NCBI GenBank assembly: GCA_001792895.1 | Contig: MARA01000012.1 | Coordinates: 682,001-746,000 of the forward strand | Reading direction: 5' to 3' | Origin: Lentinus brumalis | Lineage: Eukaryota; Basidiomycota; Agaricomycetes; Polyporales; Polyporaceae | DNA length: 64,000 nucleotides | Shown here: in pieces, positions 56,862 to 64,000 of the stretch | How positions within the stretch are numbered: the stretch's first letter is position 1 | Layout: each line of letters starts with the position of its first letter | Program-made: the position numbers and the translations under genes | The notes under the pieces: model-generated | Seen by the model: the letters and a program-made list of their open reading frames with translations, nothing else | What the model was told of the DNA's origin: nothing | Database searches by the model: none

Positions 56862-59022
56862 TCAGCGCGTAACCCCGAGATGATCGCAGACATACTTTTG
56901 CTGCATGTTATCGTGGGCGACTGGAGGCCATTCGGACTTGGGCTTCTTGCCTTTCGCCTTTGGCTCCGCGATGATGGCGGGCGGCAGGAGGGGCACTGGC
57001 TTGTCGTTGTAAAAAGCAGCGCTGCGAGAAGTACGTTAATATGTATACGCAGATGTATGAGCGGCACCTCACAATGGATCAGCGACGGCGGCAGTGGCCG
57101 GCCGGGTCTGCTGCGGAGGTGCGTCAACTCCTGTGTTGTCCCACATACTATCAGTTTCATCGCCGGCAACTGTCACGCCACTCGATTCCTCTGGACGGCC
57201 GCAGGTTCCTGTGGCTTTGTCGTGGTCGCCCGAGACGATGATATCGGTAGGTTCCTTTGGCAGCTCGCTAGAATGCGTCATGAGCTTAGAGTGCGCCATG
57301 TCGCCAGATAGAGGTGCGTCGCCAGATGCAGGTACGCCGCCAGATCGAGTTCCACCGTGCAAGTCAGTCACTAGGACTAAGTCCGTTGTAGCAGCCGAGG
57401 TAGTAATGGCGGTCGTGGTGTTGCCCGATGCCGTGTTCAAGTTGTTGCCCAAGTAAGTAGCGTCGCCTGAGTTGGGAGTGTCGCGGGAGCGCGAGTCGTC
57501 GCCTGAGTGCGTGTTGTCGAGCGAGATAGCAAGGGGCAGGTACTCGACTTCATGGTCCTCGAGGGCTTGCATGACGTCTGCAGAAGGATCTTGGAGACCA
57601 GGTACGTCCGACGTTGTGCGCGCGCGCTTGAGGATCGATGTCGTCGCAGCGTCATCCGTGAGGGTGTGCTTGCCGAGGGCCTGTACGTCCAAGGGGTCCT
57701 GCTTGATGGTGAACAGCGCGCTGTCTACATCATGCGCGTCGCTTGCACTGCCTCGACGCGAAAGTTAGAGGACGTACCCAAAGACGCTGTCTTCTGGGCG
57801 CGTCTCTTGACCTGGCGTGAGGCTGTCTTCTTGGCACGCTGCGCTTGCGCCTTCTTGATGTCCTCGACAAGATCCGGCCTGGTGTAGTGCGTCTCGTCGA
57901 GGTTTGCCAGGTAGTTTGAGCGCCATTGGCTGAAGCCGCCATGTGCGATCGCCTCGAACTGCCAGCTGTGAGTCGCGCCGCCATGGCAGAAGGTGCCCTC
58001 GGGTGCCCTCGCAGCCATGTATGCGTAGTATCCAACCTTGAAGGGCGTCGATGCGGCGTTCTTGCCCTTTGACCACCGCCTCGGAATGGCCTCGACGCCG
58101 TGTTGATCTGCGTGCGCCACGTAGTACTCGTACTGGTAGAGGCGAATCTCAGCAGCTCGCGCTGCGCTGACCGGGGTCCCGTCGGGATTGGTGAGGAAGT
58201 CGTCGCGTGGGTTGATACCGTGGCTGAGTGCGGCGCGTCCACGGAGTTTCTGCTCTCCGGGAACCATGACGCGGTCCCCTTGGGGACGTAGTTGTCCTTG
58301 TACCAATATGGCATCTGCAGAAAATGATTAGCGTGCGCCAGTGTTGGCAAGTACCCGGGTACTCACATGCTTGAAGTTTTCATAGTCGTACATAATGGCC
58401 TTGAATGTACCGTCCGCATTCATCGGGAGATTGAACTTCTTGAGGGTGTCGTAGGTCTTCTGACTGCCGGCAAAGTGCGGCATCATGCGCGGCTGGTCCA
58501 TGGTCGGTGACACAGGTGGTGAAGGGAGCGTGCGGGCGATCTGAGGAGATGGGGACCCAGACGCATGCACAGAGCTATGATATGGTGAGTATATGCATGG
58601 TCCTGCACACAGAAACTCACCTCAATTCTGCACGCAGGCCCGCAATCTCGTGCTGAAGCAGGTCGACTTGCGTGGTCTGGATGGGAGACGTCGCGGAATA
58701 CATGGGGCTTGGCATGGGCTTATCACGAGTTAGAGCAATAAATGCGTGCATCTTGAGTAGACATACCTGGCTGTATGCGCGGTAATCGTTGCCCCAGATG
58801 TTGCGATGTCCTGTAGGAGAGACTGGGGAGTGGGGAGTGGTGAAGTTGTTGAGGTGCGGCATCCGGGCTGTGGTTTGCGTTGATGCCACTTCCACTGAGG
58901 AATGTATCAGTGGGCGTACCTGTGCCGCTGTGGTCACTTCCGTGCAACATGGCCATCATACCTCCCTCGGGGCGGCTTGGCAGTGAGGACGAGTTGTTGG
59001 CGTCCATCGTGGTGGATGTCAT
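56862..59022 (-). CDS. Transposon companion protein 1 (unknown function)
   Basis: Exons: 58920-59022, about 58869-58767, about 58711-58619, about 58571-58369, about 58316-57770, about 57719-57075, about 57024-56862, about 600 residues. Seen: Ser/Pro-rich N-terminus, coiled DLLQHEIAGLRAEL, KKFNLPMNADGTFKAIMYDY, MPYWYKDNYVPKG, then AALSHGINPRDDFLTNPDGT, LYQYEYYVAHADQHGVEAIP, GYYAYMAARAPEGTFCHGGA and NYLANLDETHYTRPDLVEDI. An acidic/Thr-rich region and a basic tail KGKKPKSEWPPVA follow. Odd: between VPKG and DRVMVPGEQKL one base is missing in a short G run (58276-58279), so the frame breaks. I do not recognise a family. Its place suggests a transposition accessory like plant TNPA (inference). Confidence 0.62.
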
Positions 59023-59340
59023 GGCTTGAGATCAAGACGGTCACAATCAGCGCGACGACGCCGCGCGACAACGCGTATGGTCACGTGGGCGTGGGACGCC
59101 CTAGCCGCCCATGTGCGCGAGTGCGCGAGTCCTCTCTGTGTCTCTTGTTGTCCTCGTCTTGTCGTCCTCGCTTCTATTGTCCCACTACTGCCTCACATCG
59201 CCCTTGTCTCTACTGGTCTGCGGCCTCAAACTCGTAAACCACCCTCTGCGCGTCTTTGTGCGCATACAATCACGCGCCAGCAACCTCGCCTGCACGCCGG
59301 GCAACCAGGAAGAATCACGACGGCCTTGGTCCAGCAGGAG

Positions 59341-60264
59341 ATGTCCAGCGAGGGAAGGCTGACAGATGGGAGAGTCGGAGGAGGATCAGAGCGTAACGCA
59401 TGCGCACATACCCAGTGAGTCTTGCATTCATCGCATATACTTCACCGATACGAGTTGGGGTGCAGGCCTTTGGAGCACGGCTTCTTGGACCGCACTTTCC
59501 TTGTGCAAGCATTCCATTTGGTGCCCCCACCCGACGATGACCAACAGCTGGGCGCTGTCCGTGCCCTCCTCGACCACGCTGTCCTTGCTGCGCGCATCGC
59601 GTGCGAGATCGCAGCAGCAACGCCTGGCGGCATCGACTATGCGCGCGTGCAGAAGGACCTTGCCGTTTCTTTGCGCGAGCTAGGCAGCGCGATAGACCCA
59701 GGCACGGATGCGGACACCAGCGGCGATGTGAGCTCTGATGACGACGACGAGTCATCTGGGCGAGACGGCCACATCGTCCTAGGAGTTTCAAGGGCACCCC
59801 TCGTCAACGCGCTCACTCAGCCACTCTCGGACGCGCTCCATCAGCCGATGTACACCCGCCTGCACGACCAACTTCATGTTTCACTCAGCTCTGACCTTGT
59901 ACAGCCCGTCTCGGCGGCCCTGCTGCCGTCTCTCCCCGCTTTGCTTACGCCGATGCTCGTCCCCCTCTTGCAAGACAATCTCCTCCAATGCCTCGTCCCT
60001 GACTTGCAGCAACGCCTCGCACCTTGGCTTCTCGAACATGTCACCTCTCGCTCTCCGCAGTCCATGTCCACCCCTACCACAGCCCACATGCAGCCTACTG
60101 GGTCCGTCTTAGATCCTCTCTCGTTGCCGTCGGGATTCCACACAGCGACCACCGTGGCACCGCGTTCACGTTACTCCCGTGGTAGTCGTGACGCGTTGAC
60201 CTCTGGTGCTGCGCTCACCAGGAGTGAGGGTGGCTCGGCGAGGAAGCATGCACGTTTTGAATGA
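59341..60264 (+). CDS. Transposon companion protein 2 (unknown function)
   Basis: Two exons (59341-59414, 59466-60264) give 290 residues. Seen: PLEHGFLDRTFLVQAFHLVP, a helical part ALLDHAVLAARIACEIAAAT, an acidic run (SSDDDDESS), then a helical region rich in Leu with regularly spaced PL/PML/PVS turns (LTQPLSDALHQPMYTRLHDQ, LLPSLPALLTPMLVPLLQDN), and a basic end SARKHARFE. No known domain. It is transcribed away from companion gene 1 from a 318-bp gap and converges on the transposase with 40 bp between stops. The repeated amphipathic helices suggest oligomerisation (inference). Confidence 0.6.
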
Positions 60265-60304
60265 TAGGCACAAAGTAATACAGATACGGTGTACGATAGC
60301 GATC

Positions 60305-63300
60305 CTAGTTGTCCTCGTCTTCCTCACCCTCATTGTCCGGTTCCATGTATCCCTGTAGCGTTGTCATATCCAAACCTGGTTTCTCCCCTGCATAGAATGT
60401 ATTGTCGTGGAAAGGGAAGGGGAACATGGCGACGCAAGCTGCGATCCGTTTCACGTTGATAACCCGACGTTTGTTGGGCTGTGGTTTGCATGTCGACAAG
60501 ACTCCCAATGTCTCCTCATAGAGTGCGGCGTCAACGGCGCTGAAGGGCGCGATCATGGCAAAACATCGCTCGATGTTCTCGATCTTCATCTGGAAAAAAT
60601 ACTGCACCTCGGCATAGGTGTTGTCCGTGAGCTACAGAATGGCCATTCAATCAGAACAGAGGTGCAGAGCGACAGACAAGGAGCACACGTACCCGTACCA
60701 TGCGCGCGCGGCGAGGCAATTTACCTGTGGCCTCCCATTCGCACTCCTTCCAGGCAGTCCTTACGATTTGTCCAGTTGGCAGCCGCAATCGGGCCCATTT
60801 CTTGAAACAGGGGATCCAGGTGGGAGCAACGTGAATGTTTTGGGTCAGGAGGAAAGAATGGATGGCGTTGTGCTCTGAGCGGAGCTCGACATCATGCGCA
60901 GTGCGCTCGCGCGCCCGCATCAGGACGTAGCCATCCCCAAGGACAACTACCGAGTCTGGGTCGAGTGATTGATGGACAAGCTCAGGGTACATCGCCTGGA
61001 TTCCAATGGCCTAAGGGAAATAACAGGATTAATTGGCTGTAGCTATGTAGTGGATACAACTTGCACTTGCCTGGACGCGCAGCTCCGCACGCTGGGTGAT
61101 ATTCTCCTAGCCATCCCCAAGGACAACTACCGAGTCTGGGTCGAGTGATTGATGGACAAGCTCAGGGTACATCGCCTGGATTCCAATGGCCTAAGGGAAA
61201 TAACAGGATTAATTGGCTGTAGCTATGTAGTGGATACAACTTGCACTTGCCTGGACGCGCAGCTCCGCACGCTGGGTGATATTCTCCTGTGGGGTCACAT
61301 GCTGGTTGCCCTCCATGGTGACATTGCCGATGTAGTTCTCCATGGTCCACTGTGAATGAGTAGGACCAGAGCCAACCTCGTGGACTTCGGGAGGAGATGG
61401 ACGAGTAGATGAATACAGGGACGGACAAAATGGAGACGATCAAGACGACGTCGATAGTACCAAGCCTCAAACTGCTCAACATAGGTGACAAGAAGTTCTT
61501 GGGCGGGACCTATCTGATCGACCTTGACACTGCGTTGGCATGCCACACGGACACCAGCGACAAGGCGGCAGAAGTGGATGAAGAACTGTCGAGGCAGAGC
61601 ATGTAGAAGGAGTCCTGGATTGATGACCCACATGTACAGCATCCACTCCTCGGCCTTGTACCCGCTTGTGATCTTTTGTGCAATATTGCGAGGCGTGTGA
61701 CCGAAGGACCCAGGGATGTAGCGAGAGTACTCTGCCACAACGGCCCCATGTGCATCCCAGACCTTGCTATCGCGGAAGCATGCCCAGGGCCAATTGTCCT
61801 TCGTATCTGTGTTTGCACAGGCAAGAGTCGCACGGAAGAGAGCAATGAGGAGTTCTGTGAGGTTGAGCGCGAGAAGGTGCATGAAATCTATGGGGAAGCA
61901 GTTGGGAATAGGCATATACTTGCCGTTGCGCAGGCCACAGATGATGGAAGGCTTCCCAACACCAGTCTCGCACCGCTCGTGCTCATAGTCGCCCTCGTTG
62001 ACACAAGCAAGAACAGCGGCCATGGCAGTGACATAGCGAGCGCGCTTGTCAGCAGCACTCTCAGGACGGAGACGATAGTTGATGTCGGGATGTCGGCCAC
62101 GGATGTTGGTGTAATGGTCAGGCAGGAGCATAGCAGGGTAGTATGTGGATGAACCAGGCTTGTGACGCCCCTTGAGATCACATGCAGTGCGACACCCTCG
62201 GTAACCCTGATGCCCAACCCCTCCGCTGAGATTCACAAGGCCAGTCGTGTCTGCAGTGGCGAAAACCACATAGAGGTTCTGGCGCATGATGCGCTCTGCA
62301 AGGGCGTCATAGACGACAAGACCCTCACGCTGAACAGCAGAGATGTGGTAGAATGTGGGAAAGAGGAAGGAGTCCATGAGCTTTGGCTTGTTGGGCCCAG
62401 GAATGACACCAGCAGGGAGAACAAACCGCTTCTTGTAGCGATGCTCGGGAGGCAACTCGAAGACGACCCATATCAAGAACCAGCAGTCGGAACCCTTAGA
62501 TGCATAAAGCTGAGCACCGTCGATGGAGAGCATGAGGATCATGTCGTCGTCGGTGATGTTCTTCGTAACATCAACCTCGTCAAGGTACAGACGGCCCTGG
62601 AAGAGGACGTCGATCTCTGTGACGACACGCCCTTGAGCCAGCACCTCCCTCGTAACATTACGGCGATGCTGCATGAGCTTCGCAGTATCAGGGGAGCTGC
62701 GCAGGATTTGGAGCTGTGGACCAACGGGGAATGTGGAGAAGGTGCGACGAGCGACACGCTTTCCGCGTACAGTCACATATCGACTCTTTCTGTCAGGACA
62801 TATGGGACAATGCGTGAGTTGGTCGAAGGGACCTGTGTAGGCGATGCAGGTGTTGTAACACATATCGTGTTTGATGGCCTCAATCCCTGTCGCCCGCGCC
62901 ATGAGCCTCTTTGTGCGATCGTAACTTGGGACGTCGTCCTCTGGATGAACCCGCATGAATGCTCGGCGATTGTCGCTGTAATTCTCCTCCGAAGCCGCGC
63001 CACGCGCGAGGAACATCTCCAAGCCCATAAGCTCGAGCGGGGCAAGAGGTAATGGAGGGTGGGCGGGGGGATTGCGCATGCGCGCAATCGCGGCAGAGGA
63101 CATGCCCGAGCGCTCGAGTGTCGCCTCGCCAAGCTCATCGACGAAGTCCTTTGCAAGCCGGACATCAGGCAGATGAGGAATGCGAGGAATGCGCTCAGCA
63201 TGACCAACCTCGGGATTCTCTTCCTGAGGTTGCTCGGGCGCGACATGGCGGTACAACGCTGCTCTAGCACGACGCTCAGCGCGTCGGGCAGCCTCTTGTG

Positions 63301-64000
63301 CCCGAGCCTGTTCGGCAGTCAGGCCAGGAGGCAGCGGCGGGCGTCGTGGAGGGGACCGCGTTGGCGACCGCGCACGAGACGGGGACCGCGTCGGCAATCG
63401 TCGAGGAGGGGACCGCGTTGGCGACCGTGTCAGCGACCGCGCACGAGACGGGGACCGCGTCGGCAATCGTCGAGGAGGGGACCGCGTTGGCGACCGTGTC
63501 AGCGACCGCGCACGAGACGGGGACCGCGTCGGCAATCGTCGAGGAGGGGACCGCGTTGGCGACCGTGTCAGCGACCGCGCACGAGATGGGGACCGTGTCG
63601 GCGATCGTCGAGGAGGCGACCGTGTCGGCGACCGCGCCCGAGACGGGGAGCGTGTCGGCGACCGCGCACGAGACGGGGAGCGTGTCGGCGACCGCGCACG
63701 AGACGGGGAGCGTGTAGGCGATCGCGCACGAGACGGGGAGCGTGGAGGAGGATGTGGTGCACGGCGAGGAGACGAGGGATCCGAGGAAGGCGATGGCACA
63801 CGCGTGCGCGCGGCGTGGTCCTGTGGACGAGTGGAAGTTAGTTAGTAATCATGCGGATCTACACAGTACAAACGACATACCGCGCTGCGTCGGGGTCGCT
63901 TGGGTGTGCTTGGAGCGGTGGGCGGACTACCCGGAGGACTGTGGACAGGAGCGACCGAGGGCCCCGGTGCACCTGGGGCACCAGGCGGAGGAGTGCGCAT
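60305..64000 (-). CDS. Tnp2-family (CACTA) transposase
   Basis: Exons: 63881-64000, 61251-63820, 60693-61010, 60305-60631 (61011-61250 treated as intron). The ATG sits on the last base of the window and the true start may be outside. Seen: an RS-rich repeat N-terminus, then DMCYNTCIAYTGPFDQLTHC with CPICPDRKSRY, ILMLSIDGAQLYASKGSDCW, FVLPAGVIPGPNKPKLMDSF, YRGCRTACDLKGRHKPGSST, PIPNCFPIDFMHLLALNLTE, WTMENYIGNVTMEGNQ and KKWARLRLPTGQIV. These are Tnp2 blocks with candidate acidic catalytic residues (DGAQ; PIDFMH). Family: cut-and-paste transposase. Odd: one base seems lost in a C run at about 61390, and a 180-bp duplication follows. Confidence 0.85.
60929..61288 (-). repeat. Perfect 180-bp tandem duplication inside the transposase gene
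   Basis: 60929-61108 and 61109-61288 are identical. On the coding strand each unit holds the end of an exon (through GTCCAG), a 60-nt intron with donor GCAAGT and acceptor TTAG (61011-61070; 61191-61250), and the start of the next exon (AIGIQAMYPELVHQSL). Confidence 0.95.
63360..63760 (-). repeat. In-frame tandem repeats coding the RS-rich N-terminus
   Basis: A 69-bp unit (23 codons, SLTRSPTRSPPRRLPTRSPS type) starts near 63372, 63441, 63510 and 63579. A 30-bp unit (RSPTRSPSRA type) follows at 63661, 63691 and 63721. Copies are nearly identical. Confidence 0.85.

Larger units (their letters stand above)
55780..64000 (-). mobile_element. CACTA/EnSpm-type (Tnp2) DNA transposon, right end outside window
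   Basis: A Tnp2 transposase gene, two companion genes on both strands, short repeats of TAGCCAG/TAACCAG type near the left and a G/C-rich array make up a unit of at least 7-8 kb. No clear CACTA terminus or 3-bp target duplication was found, so the left limit near 55780 is a guess based on where the sub-terminal-like repeats begin. The transposase starts at or beyond 64000. Confidence 0.7.

Noticed and set aside
61005..61030. Resemblance to an I-SceI homing endonuclease site (GGGAAATAACAGGATTAAT)
   Set aside because: Several positions differ from the 18-bp site, and the word is explained as part of an intron within the duplicated segment.
1..64000. CRISPR arrays, bacterial operons, rRNA genes or viral genes
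   Set aside because: None seen; the gene structure is eukaryotic throughout.

Overview
The window is nuclear DNA of a filamentous basidiomycete, most likely an agaricomycete and perhaps a polypore (inference). The signs are gene-dense GC-rich sequence, many GT-AG introns of 45-65 nt with CTGAC/CTAAC-like branch sites, expanded F-box and MYND families, an agaricomycete-type sesquiterpene synthase and P450, and a fungal Tnp2/CACTA transposon. No bacterial or viral gene was seen. All gene models below were spliced by hand from reading frames, GT-AG (twice GC-AG) signals and family knowledge. Exon edges are given only where phase and homology agree.

Left and middle part (1-43.6 kb): two decayed F-box genes (1-2.7 kb); HNT1-like HIT hydrolase; PER1/PGAP3 GPI remodelase; a class I histone deacetylase (HOS2-like); an intact F-box gene; the SAGA subunit NGG1/ADA3; an SLC41/MgtE-type Mg2+ transporter; a P-loop protein of unknown role; a DUF6593-like protein; PRPP synthetase; glutamate 5-kinase; DOPA 4,5-dioxygenase; a secreted PL14-type lyase; a second complete F-box gene; a protein kinase; a frameshifted F-box gene; a small secreted cupin-like protein; and an ADP1-like ABCG transporter with an EGF-like ectodomain. 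Most of the recognised ones are housekeeping or general fungal genes.

Accessory part (43.9-55.5 kb): three MYND zinc-finger paralogs and one decayed copy flank a sesquiterpene synthase (47.8-49.2 kb) and a cytochrome P450 (50.5-52.7 kb) on the same strand. This looks like a minimal sesquiterpenoid gene pair.

Right end (about 55.8-64 kb): a large CACTA/Tnp2-type DNA transposon that runs out of the window. It has short sub-terminal-like repeats, a 371-nt stretch with no adenine on the + strand, two companion genes of unknown function and a Tnp2 transposase with an RS-repeat N-terminus. A perfect 180-bp tandem duplication in the transposase spans an intron and makes a stop codon unless the outer splice sites are paired.

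A cross-cutting point: at least five genes carry an apparent single-base loss, several of them in short C/G runs, inside otherwise well-conserved frames. Either many accessory genes are freshly decaying, or the assembly has residual homopolymer errors.
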